A stretch of 64,000 nt of DNA from assembly GCA_021299875.1 (NCBI GenBank), contig JAJTEW010000005.1, forward strand, positions 62,001 through 126,000. The letters are read 5' to 3'. This document shows positions 39,001 to 48,232 of this stretch, in pieces. Under the pieces are notes generated by a model. That model did no database searches. It saw nothing but the letters and a program-made list of their open reading frames with translations, and had not been told where the DNA came from. Each line of letters starts with the position of its first letter. The first letter of the stretch is position 1. The translations under genes were made by a program, and so were the position numbers. Source of the stretch: Comamonadaceae bacterium (lineage in GTDB: Bacteria; Pseudomonadota; Gammaproteobacteria; Burkholderiales; Burkholderiaceae_C).

Positions 39001-39220
39001 TCGAGTTGACGCCTTCCTCCATCTTTTTGGAGACTTCACTTTCCACAATCTCTGGGGCTGCACCGGGGTATTCGGTGCTGATGACCACCACTGGAAAATC
39101 GATGTTCGGAAACTGATCGACCTTCAGGCGTTGGTACGAGAACAGGCCCATGACCACAATGGCCAGCATGACCATGGTGGCAAAAACAGGGTTTTGCAGA
39201 CTGACGCGGGTGAACCACAT
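36035..39220 (-). CDS. RND-family efflux pump, inner-membrane transporter
   Basis: The 1061-residue protein has the RND layout: 12 membrane helices in two groups of six and two large periplasmic loops. The TM4 region with the proton-relay pair is intact ([19 protein letters not shown]). It starts [32 protein letters not shown]. It exports drugs, dyes or other toxic molecules across the envelope with the adaptor encoded just upstream and a TolC channel. The sequence falls among HAE-1-like transporters rather than the CzcA metal pumps, judging by motifs only. Confidence 0.92.
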   Translation of the reverse strand: MWFTRVSLQNPVFATMVMLAIVVMGLFSYQRLKVDQFPNIDFPVVVISTEYPGAAPEIVESEVSKKMEEGVNSIAGISALTSRSFENQSLVIIEFQLQIDGRKAAEDVREKVASLRPLLRTEVKEPRVLRFDPASRAVWSLAVIPEGNQLNAVELTNWSEQVLKKRLENVRGVGSVTLVGGSKREINLYLQPANMEALGITAEQVVAAVRNENQDLPVGAIRSLQQERVVQISSRMARPEDFGRIIVARKNGTPIRLSQVATVQDGAQELENLALYNGQRTLLMSVQKSQDENTIQVVDGLVKAVADMQAQLPSGLRLEPITDNSRPIRLSVNNVRQTLIEGAVLTVLIVFLFLNSWRSTVITGLTLPISIIGTFMFMQMFGFTINMITLMALSLCVGLLIDDAIVVRENIVRHVQMGKSAYRASMDGTQEIGLAVLATTLSIVAVFLPIGFMEGIIGKFFHEFGITIVAAVMISMFVSFTLDPMLSSIWHDPAIDTHGKHHAPAGWYDKSIGRVTGWFDQGTERLADGYQALLRWALVYKKATVFLALAIFVASLFMIRLLGTEFVPKADFSETSLKFETPVGTSLEATEAKARQVEAILREFPEVVYTLSTINTANAQGKNNVNLYIRLVERKKRDRNADQMSAILRDRLKQVPGVAVTHAGLLDAVGGNKQIEFSLKGPDQQELERLALLALDKVRAIPGLVDLDSSVKPFKPTVKIEIQRDAASDLGLGTAQLAGPLRTLVAGQTVGNWRAPDDQTYDVNVRLSPESRNSPQDLARLPFVVGSAADGSPRTVRLGQVAHITETTGSNQINRRDMSREVAINANVFGRSAGEVSGDVKAAMDSLNLPPGYHYSFGGSTKNMAESFGYALSALLMAVIFIYMILASQFKSFFQPLALMTSLPLTLIGVVLALMVFGSTLSMFSIIGVIMLMGLATKNAILLVDFAIRARADQTDGHGQTVPGLPRNEALLMAAKVRLRPILMTTLAMIFGMVPLAFALSEGAEQRAPMGQAVIGGVITSSLLTLVVVPVVYCYMDDLAQWVRRLAGLAPARQSQGTHGA

Positions 39221-39232
39221 GCGCTCAATTCC

Positions 39233-40366
39233 TCAAGGAATGGACTTGGGTGCTGCGGTGAACACGACGGCGACGCCTTCGCGCACAGCGCCGACGCTGC
39301 CCACCAAGACCTGTGCACCCGCGCTCAGGCCGCTGACGGCCATCAGGCTCTCTTGCCCGCCTTCGCTGCGCGCACCTGGCTGCACCGTGATGTGCGCGAT
39401 CTGGCCGTCTTGCACCACCTGCACATAGGGCTGGGGTTTGTCGGTGCGCACGCTGCTGACGGGCACCGCCAGCACCTGTACGCTTTGTGTGCCCAGACTG
39501 CCTTGGGCAAACAGGCCTTGGCGCAAGCCCTCGCGGCCTTGGATGCCCAGGTACACCACGATGCTGCGGCTGCCCATCTGGGCGCTGGGGTTGATGCGCA
39601 AGACCTTGGCGGCCACAGGTTCAGTGAGGCCTTCAATGCGCAGTTGCGCGGTCATGCCCACCTTGACTTGGCTGGCCTCTTCGGCGCTCAGCGCCGCTTC
39701 CAGCTCCAGCCGGGCGAGGTTGATCACCTCGATCAAACGGGCCTCAATGGCCACCCGCTCACCGGGTTGGGCCAGGCGCTGCGCCACCACGCCCGACAGA
39801 GGGGAGCGCAACGTGGTGTCGGCTAAAGACTTGTTGGCCAGATCCAGCGCCGCCAGCGCCGCCATGTGGGTGGCCTTGGCGCCATTCAAGCTGGCCTGCG
39901 AGGCGAGCAGGGCGGTTTGCGAGATGAAGCCTTGGTTCACCAGCGCTTGGTTGTTGTCGAACTGGCGCTGCGCAATGTCCACTTGGGCCTTGGCCGCATC
40001 GGCTTGTTGCTGGGCTTGTCTGACGCGGGCTTGGAATTCGCTGGGGTCGATGCGTGCGATCACTTGACCGGCCTGCATCGTGTCTCCCTCGCGCACCGAC
40101 AGGTCTTGCAACTCGCCGGCGACCCTGGCCTTGATGATGGCGCTGTCGCTGGCTTTGAGGGGACCCGACACCGCGATGCCCAGGCCCAGTGTTTGGATCT
40201 GGGCCGTGAACACGTCGGTCTTGGCCAGTTCGATGCGGGGCACGGCGGCGGCTGCGGTGGGGGGGGTGGCCTTGGCGGGTTGGCGCTGTTGGGCCCAGCG
40301 GGCAGCACCTGCAACCAGGGTGGCCAAAGCCACGGCTGTGAGGATCCAGAGGGTTGTTTTTTTCAT
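39233..40366 (-). CDS. RND efflux periplasmic adaptor (membrane fusion protein)
   Basis: The 377-residue protein has an N-terminal membrane anchor (about residues 5-22), a split lipoyl domain (VAGELQDLSVREGDTMQAGQVI), an alpha-helical hairpin and a beta-barrel domain, as in AcrA/MexA. There is no lipobox cysteine, so it is anchored by the N-terminal helix. It links the pump 12 bases downstream to the TolC channel. Confidence 0.92.
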   Translation of the reverse strand: MKKTTLWILTAVALATLVAGAARWAQQRQPAKATPPTAAAAVPRIELAKTDVFTAQIQTLGLGIAVSGPLKASDSAIIKARVAGELQDLSVREGDTMQAGQVIARIDPSEFQARVRQAQQQADAAKAQVDIAQRQFDNNQALVNQGFISQTALLASQASLNGAKATHMAALAALDLANKSLADTTLRSPLSGVVAQRLAQPGERVAIEARLIEVINLARLELEAALSAEEASQVKVGMTAQLRIEGLTEPVAAKVLRINPSAQMGSRSIVVYLGIQGREGLRQGLFAQGSLGTQSVQVLAVPVSSVRTDKPQPYVQVVQDGQIAHITVQPGARSEGGQESLMAVSGLSAGAQVLVGSVGAVREGVAVVFTAAPKSIP

Positions 40367-40369
40367 GGG

Positions 40370-41038
40370 TCAGGGCTTGCGTGTTGGCGCGGATTCGGGG
40401 ATGGACAGGCCACGCGCCAACAGTTGGGCGTGCTGCGAGATGAAGGCTTCGGGGTCGATCTGTTCGTCGCTGGGACAGCAAGGACCCATGGAGTGTTTCC
40501 ACATCACCAAAAACAGCAGCGGTGACATGACCGAGTGCAAGGCCAACTCAACGTGGATGGCGCGGAATTCTTGACGGTCGATGCCGCGTTGCAAGGCGCT
40601 GCGCACCAGCGCATGCGCGGGCATGATGACTTCATTTCGGAAAAAATCCGCCAAGTCCGGAAAGTTGCTGGCCTCGCTCATCACCAGCTTGGAAATACCG
40701 GAGGCCTTGGTCGCGCCATAACGCCGCCACCACTCGAGCATCATCCATTCGATCAATTCGCTGCTGCTGCCCTGAAACAGGGCTGCCTCTGCCGCGCCTT
40801 GAGCCACGGACGTGACGATGTTTTCGCGCACCACGGCCTTGAACAGATCTTCTTTGCTTGGGAAGTACAAAAACAGTGTGCCTTTGGACACGCCTGCCCG
40901 CGCTGCCACTTCTTCGACGCGGGTGGCGGCGTAGCCTTTTTCCACGAACAAGTCCAAAGCCGCCTCGAGCAGTTCGCCCGGGCGGTCTTGTTTGCGGCGT
41001 TCGCGCTTAGGCTGGGCGAGGGGCTCGGTGAAGTTCAC
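40370..41038 (-). CDS. TetR/AcrR-family regulator of the RND pump
   Basis: The 222-residue protein begins at a GTG. The N-terminal HTH (about residues 37-68) has the TetR signature AARAGVSKGTLFLYFPSKEDLF. The C-terminal ligand domain contains an HSMGPCCPSDEQIDPEAF segment of unknown role. It lies four bases before the adaptor gene, so it belongs to the efflux operon and most likely represses it until a substrate binds. An operator-like repeat lies just upstream of its start. Confidence 0.9.
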   Translation of the reverse strand: MNFTEPLAQPKRERRKQDRPGELLEAALDLFVEKGYAATRVEEVAARAGVSKGTLFLYFPSKEDLFKAVVRENIVTSVAQGAAEAALFQGSSSELIEWMMLEWWRRYGATKASGISKLVMSEASNFPDLADFFRNEVIMPAHALVRSALQRGIDRQEFRAIHVELALHSVMSPLLFLVMWKHSMGPCCPSDEQIDPEAFISQHAQLLARGLSIPESAPTRKP

Positions 41039-41049
41039 GGCTTATTTAA

Positions 41050-41067
41050 TGACTGACTGGTTAGTAA
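41050..41067. promoter_or_regulatory. Operator-like repeat before the TetR gene
   Basis: TGACTGACT-GGTTAGTAA is an imperfect 18-base palindrome (six of nine positions match). TetR regulators often bind GACTGAC-type half-sites just upstream of their own start. It lies 12 bases upstream of the GTG. Confidence 0.4.
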
Positions 41068-41126
41068 TGTAAGCCGAGGACGGCTCGATCGTCAAGGCGT
41101 TGGCGCACACAGCCCACTGCAGACGC

Positions 41127-41149
41127 AAAAAAGGGGCCGAGGCCCCTTT
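41127..41149 (-). terminator. Rho-independent terminator after gcdH
   Basis: On the minus strand a nine-base stem (AAAGGGGCC with GGCCCCTTT, loop of two) continues into T. It lies about 70 bases after the gcdH stop and insulates the efflux operon. Confidence 0.82.
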
Positions 41150-41219
41150 GATGGCTGTGACAAACGGTCCATTCGCCCTGCGGATGCGCCGCAGGCGGTG
41201 TCAAGTGGAGCGTTTGGCC

Positions 41220-42407
41220 TCAATTCGAGAAAGCAGGAATCCCGGTGATGGCGCGTCCCAAAATCAAAGCGTGCACATCGTGCGTGCCTTCGTAGGTGTT
41301 GACCACTTCCAGGTTCACCAGGTGGCGGGCCACGCCGTATTCGGCGCTGATGCCGTTGCCGCCCATCATGTCGCGCGCCATGCGGGCGATGTCCAGTGCC
41401 TTGCCGCAGCTGTTGCGCTTGAGGATGGAGGTCAGGTCTACCGAGGCCGTGCCTTCGTCCTTCATGCGGCCCAGGCGCAGGCAGCCTTGCAAGCCCAGGC
41501 TGATTTCGGTCAGCATGTCGGCCAGCTTCTTTTGGATCAGCTGGTTGGCGGCCAAGGGGCGGCCAAACTGCTGGCGGTCCATCACGTATTGGCGGGCGCG
41601 AGCGTAGCAGTCTTCGGCGGCGCCCAAGGCGCCCCAAGCGATGCCGTAGCGGGCGCTGTTCAGGCAGGTGAAAGGGCCTTTCAAGCCACGCACTTCAGGC
41701 AAGGCGTTTTCTTCGGGGCAAAAGACCTCGTCCATGACGATCTCGCCCGTGATGGACGCACGCAAGCCGACCTTGCCGTGCACGGCGGGGGCCGACAGGC
41801 CTTTCCAGCCTTTTTCGAGAATGAAGCCACGGATCTGACCGCCATCATCCTTGGCCCAGACCACAAACACATCGGCGATGGGGCTGTTGGTGATCCACAT
41901 CTTGGCGCCGGACAGGCTGTAGCCGCCGTCCACCTTTTTGGCGCGGGTGATCATGCTGCCGGGATCCGAGCCGTGGTTGGGCTCGGTCAGGCCAAAGCAG
42001 CCGATCCACTCGCCACGCGCCAGTTTGGGCAGGTATTTTTGTTTTTGGGCTTCGGAGCCAAAGTCGTGGATGGGCAACATCACCAAAGAAGACTGCACAC
42101 TCATCATGGAACGGTAGCCCGAGTCCACGCGCTCGACTTCCCGCGCCACCAAGCCGTAGCACACGTAGTTCAGGCCCGCACCGCCGTATTGCTCGGGGAT
42201 GGTGGCACCCAAAAGGCCCAGCTCGCCCATCTCGCGGAAGATGGCCACGTCGGTGGTCTCGTTCAAGAACGCGTCTTTCACGCGGGGCAGCAGACGTTCC
42301 TGGCAGTAGGCGCGGGCCGCCTCTTGCACCTGACGCTCGTCGTCGGTCAATTGCGCGCTGAGGTTGAAAGGGTCTTCCCAGCTGAAGGTGTTTTTGTGGG
42401 TGGCCAT
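41220..42407 (-). CDS. gcdH: Glutaryl-CoA dehydrogenase
   Basis: The 395-residue FAD enzyme of the acyl-CoA dehydrogenase family oxidises and decarboxylates glutaryl-CoA to crotonyl-CoA in lysine and tryptophan breakdown. It starts with [17 protein letters not shown], typical of GcdH. The catalytic base Glu373 lies in [17 protein letters not shown], and the Arg that holds the substrate carboxylate is expected in the [11 protein letters not shown] region, which is conserved. The divergent LysR gene probably controls it (GcdR-like). Confidence 0.92.
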   Translation of the reverse strand: MATHKNTFSWEDPFNLSAQLTDDERQVQEAARAYCQERLLPRVKDAFLNETTDVAIFREMGELGLLGATIPEQYGGAGLNYVCYGLVAREVERVDSGYRSMMSVQSSLVMLPIHDFGSEAQKQKYLPKLARGEWIGCFGLTEPNHGSDPGSMITRAKKVDGGYSLSGAKMWITNSPIADVFVVWAKDDGGQIRGFILEKGWKGLSAPAVHGKVGLRASITGEIVMDEVFCPEENALPEVRGLKGPFTCLNSARYGIAWGALGAAEDCYARARQYVMDRQQFGRPLAANQLIQKKLADMLTEISLGLQGCLRLGRMKDEGTASVDLTSILKRNSCGKALDIARMARDMMGGNGISAEYGVARHLVNLEVVNTYEGTHDVHALILGRAITGIPAFSN

Positions 42408-42471
42408 GGGGGTGTCTCCGTGAAAAAAATCTTGAAACCCATTGTCAGGCTGAGATGAATAGCTGTCTAAT

Positions 42472-42492
42472 ATTGATTACCTATACATCAAT
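42472..42492. promoter_or_regulatory. LysR-type operator between gcdH and the LysR gene
   Basis: A perfect inverted repeat ATTGAT-N9-ATCAAT lies in the 100-base divergent region, 16 bases before the LysR start. It fits the T-N11-A rule of LysR recognition sites. Confidence 0.6.
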
Positions 42493-42507
42493 ACATTATT
42501 TTAATTC

Positions 42508-43398
42508 ATGGAATTCCGTCACCTGCGCTATTTCCTCATGCTGGCCGAAGAGCTGCACTTTGGCCGTGCCGCCCAGCGTCTGGCCATCTCCCAGCCGCCG
42601 CTCAGCTTGAACATCCAGCAGCTCGAAGCCTCGGTGGGCGCGCAGCTGTTCACCCGCAACAGCCGGGGTGTGCAGCTGACCGCAGCGGGCCAGGCCTTTG
42701 TGCCCGCTGCCCGGGCCTTGCTGGCGCAGGCCAGCGCGGCGGCGCGCGAGGCGCGCGATGTGGCAGAGGGCCAATCGGGTCAGCTTCAAATCGGTTTTGC
42801 CGGGACCATGTTGTATTGCGGCTTGCCCCAGATCTTGAGCCGTTTTCAGGCCAGCCACCCGCGTTTGCGCTTGGTGCTGCGCGAGCTGAGTTCGTCCGAG
42901 CAGTTGTCTGAGTTGCTGCGCGACCGGCTGGATGTGGGCTTTGTCCACACGCCCCGCGTGCCGCCGGGTTTCGAGCAAATTTTGGTGGCCAGCCAGCCTC
43001 TGGTGGCCTGCTTGCCCGCCCGCCACCCCTTGGCGGGTCGGGCCCGTCTGGGTTTGCAGGCGCTGGTGGGGCAAGATTTGGTGGTGGTGTCCCGCACGGT
43101 TTCGCCCGATTACCACGAGCGCATTTTGCAGTTGTGTGAACAGTCGGGCTGGATGCCCCCCGTGGTGCACGAGCTGCGCCATTGGCTGAGCGTGGTGTCT
43201 TTGGTGTCGCAAGGCTTGGGTGTGGCGTTGGTGCCGCAGGCGCTGGCGCAATCTGCGTTGGCGGGCGCCGTTTTTGTGCCGCTGCACGATGTGGATGTGC
43301 GCTACGACACGCGCTGCCTGTGGCGCAGTGACCGAGATCAAACTTCGCTCGGGGACTTTGTCCAAGCCCTGTCCGCGGGACTGGCAGACCACCGATAA
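42508..43398 (+). CDS. LysR-family regulator, probably of gcdH
   Basis: The 296-residue protein has an N-terminal winged HTH (MEFRHLRYFLMLAEELHFGRAAQRLAISQPPLS, residues 1-33) and a periplasmic-binding-protein-like effector domain starting near GQLQIGFAG. LysR proteins normally regulate the divergent neighbour, here glutaryl-CoA dehydrogenase, in response to a pathway intermediate. msrA begins 28 bases after it. Confidence 0.88.
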   Translation: MEFRHLRYFLMLAEELHFGRAAQRLAISQPPLSLNIQQLEASVGAQLFTRNSRGVQLTAAGQAFVPAARALLAQASAAAREARDVAEGQSGQLQIGFAGTMLYCGLPQILSRFQASHPRLRLVLRELSSSEQLSELLRDRLDVGFVHTPRVPPGFEQILVASQPLVACLPARHPLAGRARLGLQALVGQDLVVVSRTVSPDYHERILQLCEQSGWMPPVVHELRHWLSVVSLVSQGLGVALVPQALAQSALAGAVFVPLHDVDVRYDTRCLWRSDRDQTSLGDFVQALSAGLADHR

Positions 43399-43426
43399 TC
43401 CGATCCAACTTTCACAGGGATTCAAC

Positions 43427-43957
43427 ATGGCTGAAACTTTGGTTTTGGGCGGCGGTTGCTTTTGGTGCACCGAAGCGGTTTTCGTCAAAGTGCGCGGCGT
43501 GACCGATGTCGAGTCGGGTTATTGCAACGGCCAGACCGTGGCCCCCACTTACGAGCAAGTTTGCTCTGGGCGCACGGGGCACAACGAAGTGGTCAAGCTC
43601 GAATTCGACCCCGCGCAGATCAGCACCCGCGACTTGCTCGAGATTTTCTTTGTCATCCACGACCCGACCACCTTGAACCGCCAGGGCAACGATGTGGGCA
43701 CGCAGTACCGCAGCGGCATTTACTTCACCACGCCTGAACAGGCCCAAGAGGCTCGGGCGCTGATGGCCGAATTGACGTCAGACAACGCCTTTGGGCAGCC
43801 CATCGTGACCGAGGTGCTGGCGCTGGCCAACTACAGCGCGGCCGAGGACTACCACCAGGACTTTTTTGAGCGCAACCCCTATCAGGGTTACTGCATGGCG
43901 GTGGCGGCGCCCAAGGTGGCCAAGTTCAAAAAAACATTCGCCCGTTGGGTCCGCTGA
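43427..43957 (+). CDS. msrA: Peptide methionine sulfoxide reductase MsrA
   Basis: The 176-residue enzyme reduces methionine-S-sulfoxide in proteins. The active-site motif GGCFWC places the nucleophile at Cys11, and the family's NYSAAEDYHQDFFERNP segment is present. The start MAETLVLGGGCFW is set by the family; the frame is open further upstream inside the LysR gene. A Cys in YQGYCMAV near the C-terminus may act in recycling. Confidence 0.95.
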   Translation: MAETLVLGGGCFWCTEAVFVKVRGVTDVESGYCNGQTVAPTYEQVCSGRTGHNEVVKLEFDPAQISTRDLLEIFFVIHDPTTLNRQGNDVGTQYRSGIYFTTPEQAQEARALMAELTSDNAFGQPIVTEVLALANYSAAEDYHQDFFERNPYQGYCMAVAAPKVAKFKKTFARWVR

Positions 43958-43994
43958 GGTCTGGCCGGCTCGGCCATGAGCGGGCGCCGCTGAC

Positions 43995-44627
43995 TCAAGG
44001 CGCCAAGCGCTCGCGCAGCCAGCCGCTGGCATCGGGCGTGTAACGCAGCCGGTCGTGCAGACGGCTTTTGCGGCCTTGCCAAAATTCCCAGCGTTCGGGC
44101 ACCAAGCGAAAGCCACCCCAGTGTGGCGGTCGAGGGGGGTTGAGCATGAATTGCGCAGCGTATTTGGCAGCGTTGGTCACCAGCACCGTGCGCCCGTCGA
44201 TCACCTGGCTTTGCGGCGAGGCCCAAGCGCCGATGCGGGAGTCCAGAGGGCGGCTGTGAAAGTAGGCGTCGCTTTCTTCGGCGCTGACCTTTTCCACCCG
44301 GCCTTCGATGCGCACCACGCGTTCGAGCTCCACCCAATGGAATTGCAAGGCGGCAAAAGGGTTGCCCGCCAGCTCTTGGCCCTTTTGGCTGTCGTAATTG
44401 GTGTACCAAACGATGCCTCGCGCGTCGCAGCCTTTGATCAACACCACCCGTGTGCTGGGCCGCAGCTGGCTGCTCACGGTGGCCAGTGTCATGGCGTTGG
44501 GCTCGGGCACTTGGGCGGCGATCGCCTCTTCCAGCCAATGCTCAAATTGCTTCAGAGGGTCGGCATGGGAGGCGTTTTCGTTGAGCTCGGCTTTTTCGTA
44601 GCTCTTGCGCAGGTCGGCGATGTTCAT
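43995..44627 (-). CDS. pdxH: Pyridoxamine 5'-phosphate oxidase
   Basis: The 210-residue FMN enzyme makes pyridoxal 5'-phosphate from the amine or alcohol forms. Signatures include the NAMTLATV start of the core, [24 protein letters not shown] at the FMN site, and the C-terminal [17 protein letters not shown]. The length fits. It lies 20 bases downstream of the ChaC-like gene on the same strand. Confidence 0.95.
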   Translation of the reverse strand: MNIADLRKSYEKAELNENASHADPLKQFEHWLEEAIAAQVPEPNAMTLATVSSQLRPSTRVVLIKGCDARGIVWYTNYDSQKGQELAGNPFAALQFHWVELERVVRIEGRVEKVSAEESDAYFHSRPLDSRIGAWASPQSQVIDGRTVLVTNAAKYAAQFMLNPPRPPHWGGFRLVPERWEFWQGRKSRLHDRLRYTPDASGWLRERLAP

Positions 44628-44647
44628 GTGGCAAGTATAGGCAGGCC

Positions 44648-45277
44648 TCAGTCTTTGGCGTGGCGCAGCAGTGCGGCCAATGCCCGGTCATCGATGCCGA
44701 GCGAACGCAGGCTGTCGTAAGTTTGCTGGGCATAGTCGAGCGTGGTGCCAAAGCGGCCACTGGCATTTTTAAAAATGTGCCGATAGGTCTCCGGCGCTAA
44801 GGGGCCGGTGAAGCTGGGGCTGTTGCGCGGCAAAGTGAACGCGAGGGCTTGGACCGGACCCCGCGGGGTCTGGCAAGGCAGCCACACGGGGGTGTAGACG
44901 TCCATGGGCATTTCGCGTGCCCACAGCCGCTGCAAGACCTCGTCTGCTTCGCTTTGTGCCACGCGGTACACCACGCCGTGGCAACTGCCGCCGGGCAACA
45001 AGGCGAATACCAAGCCGGGGCATTCGGGGCTGCCTCGGTTCAGGCGGCTCCACATTTTCAGAGCGCGGTGCCAGCCCCAAACCCGGATGGCATGCTGCTC
45101 TTGGGCCTCAAATTCAGGCCGCCACAGCAGCGACGCATAGCCAAACACCCAGAGGTCTTGACCTGCGGTTTGCGCCCTGAAGCGCTCCAGCAATTCGCCC
45201 CTGAAGGCCACCCGTGCCGCATCGGCCGTTGGGCGGGGGGGGCTGAACGCCCGGACGCTGTCGGGTGTGTCGGTCAT
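44648..45277 (-). CDS. ChaC-like gamma-glutamylcyclotransferase
   Basis: The 209-residue protein matches the ChaC family, which cleaves glutathione to 5-oxoproline and Cys-Gly. The substrate-loop motif reads VFGYASLLW (family: GYGSLxW), and the catalytic Glu is expected in [12 protein letters not shown]. Product 5-oxoproline is the substrate of the oxoprolinase at the window start, but the two genes are 40 kb apart, so a link is only suggestive. It precedes pdxH. Confidence 0.85.
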   Translation of the reverse strand: MTDTPDSVRAFSPPRPTADAARVAFRGELLERFRAQTAGQDLWVFGYASLLWRPEFEAQEQHAIRVWGWHRALKMWSRLNRGSPECPGLVFALLPGGSCHGVVYRVAQSEADEVLQRLWAREMPMDVYTPVWLPCQTPRGPVQALAFTLPRNSPSFTGPLAPETYRHIFKNASGRFGTTLDYAQQTYDSLRSLGIDDRALAALLRHAKD

Positions 45278-45328
45278 GTGCCATCGGGTCCCATTACAAT
45301 CTGGGCACTATTTTCGGAGAAAACGAAC

Positions 45329-45586
45329 ATGTCAAGCAATGAAGATGAGAACCAACCCGTGGTCTTGGCCATTTTGGTCGGCGTGATCGTGCTGGTCATT
45401 GGGCTGGCCGTGGGTATTGGCATCGCCAAAAGCCAAAAAGCAGCGCCTGCTGCCCCAGTCGCTGTGACAGCGCCTGCAGACCCAGCATCAGCGCCGGCAG
45501 GGGCGGCAGATGCTGCAACGCCAGCGGCTGCACCTGCTGCGGCAGACGCCCCTGCGGCCAACCCGGCTGCCCCTGCGGCCAAGTGA
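45329..45586 (+). CDS. Small membrane-anchored Ala/Pro-rich protein
   Basis: The 85-residue protein has a short charged N-terminus, one membrane helix (VVLAILVGVIVLVIGLAVGI, about residues 11-30) and a tail made almost only of Ala and Pro with a few Asp. The tail looks like a periplasmic spacer. I do not recognise the family. A dedicated terminator follows, so it is a genuine transcription unit. The start is chosen as the Met before the membrane helix; the frame is open further upstream but antisense to the ChaC-like gene. Confidence 0.65.
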   Translation: MSSNEDENQPVVLAILVGVIVLVIGLAVGIGIAKSQKAAPAAPVAVTAPADPASAPAGAADAATPAAAPAAADAPAANPAAPAAK

Positions 45587-45607
45587 GGCCGCTGGTGTCC
45601 ACGGATG

Positions 45608-45630
45608 AACCCGCCTCGGCGGGTTTTTTT
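45608..45630 (+). terminator. Rho-independent terminator after the small membrane protein
   Basis: Stem AACCCGCC paired with GGCGGGTT, a two-base loop, then seven T, 21 bases after the stop codon. Confidence 0.88.
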
Positions 45631-45715
45631 ACACCTGCAGATCCCCCCGCGCCACGTACCCATTTGGTAACTTGGCCATTGCATCCCAAGGCTGGAACAC
45701 GGTTACCATTGCCGA

Positions 45716-45730
45716 TGTAATTTAGTTACC
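45716..45730. promoter_or_regulatory. HexR-like operator candidate before edd
   Basis: TGTAATTTAGTTACC matches 12 of 15 positions of the HexR (RpiR-type) consensus as I recall it (TGTAATTAAATTACA). Two further half-sites, GGTAAC at 45666-45671 and GTTACC at 45702-45707, lie just upstream. It sits 23 bases before the edd start. HexR controls edd-eda-zwf genes in many proteobacteria, with KDPG as inducer. Confidence 0.4.
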
Positions 45731-45752
45731 ACGTGCAGCCAGGAGGCAAGAC

Positions 45753-47594
45753 ATGACACTTCATCCCACCGTGGCCGCGGTCACGGCCCGCATCACTGAG
45801 CGCAGTCGTCCGACACGTCAGGTCTATTTGCAACAACTCGACGCCGCGGCCAACCAAGACCCTGGTGCCCAACGCTTGGGTTGCGCCAACGTGGCCCATG
45901 CCTTCGCCGCCATGCCTCAGAGCGACAAAGACCGCGCCACCGCTTTGGACAAAATCCAAGTGGTGGCCCCACGCGCACCCAACATTGGCATCGTCAACGC
46001 CTACAACGACCTGCTCTCGGCCCATGCACCGCTGCAGCACTACCCTGACCTGATCAAAGACGAGGCCCGCAAGCTGGGTGCCACGGCCCAAGTGGCCGGG
46101 GGTGTGCCTGCCATGTGCGATGGCGTGACGCAAGGCACACCCGGCATGGAGCTGAGCCTGTTCAGCCGAGACGTGATCGCGATGGCCACGGCGGTGTCGC
46201 TGAGTCACGATGTGTTTGACGCCGCCCTGATGCTGGGCGTGTGCGACAAGATCGTGCCGGGTCTGCTGATTGGCGCTTTGCATTTTGGCCACTTGCCCAC
46301 CGTGTTTGTGCCTGCAGGCCCCATGGGCAGCGGGCTGTCCAACACCGACAAATCCAAGGTCCGAGAGCAAGCCGCGCAGGGCTTGGTGGGTCGCCCCGAA
46401 CTGCTGGAGGCCGAGTCCAAGGCCTACCACGGCGAGGGCACCTGCACCTTTTATGGCACGGCCAACAGCAACCAGATGTTGCTCGAAGCCATGGGGCTGC
46501 ACGTGCCCGGTACGGCCTTCATCCACCCTGCAGAGGGCTTGCGCCAAGACCTGACCCGCGAAGCGACGCGCACCGTGTTGGCGCTGGTCAAAGACAAACA
46601 CTTCACGCCCATCGGCCGCTTGGTCGATGAGCGCAGCATCGTCAACGCCATGGTGGCGCTGTTGGCCACGGGCGGCTCCACCAACCATTTGATCCACTGG
46701 GTGGCGGTGGCGCGTGCGGCGGGCATCGTGATCGATTGGGACGACTTCTCGGCCCTGTCGGATGTGGTACCCCTGCTCAGCCGCGTGTACCCCAATGGCA
46801 CGGCCGATGTGAACCAGTTCCAGGCCGCAGGCGGTCCTGGCTTCGTCATTCGCGAGTTGCTCGACGCCGGCTTCATGCATGCCGATGTGCTGACGGTGCG
46901 CCCCGGCGGTCTGCGCGAGTTCACGCGCAAGCCCAGCACAGTCGATGGGCAATTGGTCTGGCGCGAAATGGGGGCCAGCCAAGACGACACCGTGGTGCGC
47001 CCGGCCAGCCAGCCGTTCAGCGCCTCGGGGGGGTTGAAGTTGCTGCAAGGCAACCTGGGGCGCAGTGTGATCAAGGTCTCGGCCGTGCCCGAGGCGCTGC
47101 ATGTGATCGAAGCGCCCGCACGGGTGTTCAATTCGCAAGAAGCCTTGCTGGCCGCGTTCAAGGCCGGTGACCTGGACAAAGACATGGTCTGCGTGGTGCG
47201 TTGGCAAGGCCCGCAAGCCAATGGCATGCCCGAGTTGCACAAGCTCACCCCACCGCTGGCGGTGCTGCAAGGCAAGGGCTTCAAGGTGGCCTTGGTCACC
47301 GATGGCCGCATGAGCGGCGCATCGGGCAAGGTGCCCGCCGCCATCCATGTCTCGCCAGAAGCTGCGGCCGGTGGCCCGCTGGCCAAGGTGCAAGACGGTG
47401 ATGTGATTCGCCTCGACGGCGTCGCGGGCACTTTGCAAGTGCTGGTGAGCCAGGCCGAATGGGCCGCCCGCCCGCTGGCCCCCATGCCCGCCGATCTGCG
47501 CGCCGCCAATGGCGTGGGTATGGGCCGAGAACTGTTTGCCAACCTGCGTCGCAATGCGCTCAAAGCCGAAGAAGGAGCCTGCACATGGCTGTGA
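45753..47594 (+). CDS. edd: 6-phosphogluconate dehydratase
   Basis: The 613-residue IlvD/Edd-family Fe-S enzyme turns 6-phosphogluconate into KDPG, the first step unique to the Entner-Doudoroff pathway. The family regions are intact: [18 protein letters not shown], the cluster cysteine in [17 protein letters not shown], and [23 protein letters not shown]. The length matches Edd rather than the shorter IlvD or aldonate dehydratases. Its end overlaps eda by ten bases. Confidence 0.95.
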   Translation: MTLHPTVAAVTARITERSRPTRQVYLQQLDAAANQDPGAQRLGCANVAHAFAAMPQSDKDRATALDKIQVVAPRAPNIGIVNAYNDLLSAHAPLQHYPDLIKDEARKLGATAQVAGGVPAMCDGVTQGTPGMELSLFSRDVIAMATAVSLSHDVFDAALMLGVCDKIVPGLLIGALHFGHLPTVFVPAGPMGSGLSNTDKSKVREQAAQGLVGRPELLEAESKAYHGEGTCTFYGTANSNQMLLEAMGLHVPGTAFIHPAEGLRQDLTREATRTVLALVKDKHFTPIGRLVDERSIVNAMVALLATGGSTNHLIHWVAVARAAGIVIDWDDFSALSDVVPLLSRVYPNGTADVNQFQAAGGPGFVIRELLDAGFMHADVLTVRPGGLREFTRKPSTVDGQLVWREMGASQDDTVVRPASQPFSASGGLKLLQGNLGRSVIKVSAVPEALHVIEAPARVFNSQEALLAAFKAGDLDKDMVCVVRWQGPQANGMPELHKLTPPLAVLQGKGFKVALVTDGRMSGASGKVPAAIHVSPEAAAGGPLAKVQDGDVIRLDGVAGTLQVLVSQAEWAARPLAPMPADLRAANGVGMGRELFANLRRNALKAEEGACTWL

Positions 47595-48232
47595 ATTCCA
47601 ATGCCTCTTTGACTGCCTTGCAGGTGATGCGGGACGCCCCGGTGATCCCGGTGATCGTGCTCCATGACGTGGCACATGCCGTGCCCATGGCGCGTGCCTT
47701 GGTGGCAGGCGGTATCCGCATGCTCGAAGTCACGCTGCGCACCCCGCAAGCGCTGGCCTGCATGGAAGCCATTGCCAAGGAAGTGCCCGGCGCTGTGGTG
47801 GGGGCGGGCACCGTGCGCAGTCCAGCTGACGCGGCAGCAGCAGCCAAAGTTGGTGCCCGTTTCGCGGTCAGCCCCGGCTACACCCGGGCGGTGGGCCAGG
47901 CCTGCCGCGAGCACGGTTTGTCGCTGCTGCCTGGCGTGGCCACCGGCAGCGAAATCATGCTGGCGCAAGAAGACGGTTACACCGAACTCAAGTTCTTTCC
48001 AGCCATGCAAGCCGGTGGCCCGGCCATGCTCAAGGCCTGGAGTGGTCCGTTTTTTGATGTGAAATTTTGCCCCACGGGCGGCGTCACCACGGGCAATGCC
48101 GCTGAGTTTTTGAGCTTGCCCAATGTGGCCTGTGTGGGTGGGTCTTGGTTGGTGCCTGCCGACGCTTTGGTCCAGGGTGACTGGGCGCGCATCGAAGCGC
48201 TGGCGCGTCAAGCCAGCCAGTTGCCGCGCTGA
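47585..48232 (+). CDS. eda: KDPG aldolase
   Basis: The 215-residue class I aldolase splits 2-keto-3-deoxy-6-phosphogluconate into pyruvate and glyceraldehyde 3-phosphate. The Schiff-base lysine is Lys136 (ELKFFPA) and the catalytic Glu is Glu48 (LEVTLRT). The start overlaps the edd end by ten bases, giving a tight edd-eda operon. It converges on the halohydrin dehalogenase-like gene with no gap. Confidence 0.95.
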   Translation: MAVNSNASLTALQVMRDAPVIPVIVLHDVAHAVPMARALVAGGIRMLEVTLRTPQALACMEAIAKEVPGAVVGAGTVRSPADAAAAAKVGARFAVSPGYTRAVGQACREHGLSLLPGVATGSEIMLAQEDGYTELKFFPAMQAGGPAMLKAWSGPFFDVKFCPTGGVTTGNAAEFLSLPNVACVGGSWLVPADALVQGDWARIEALARQASQLPR

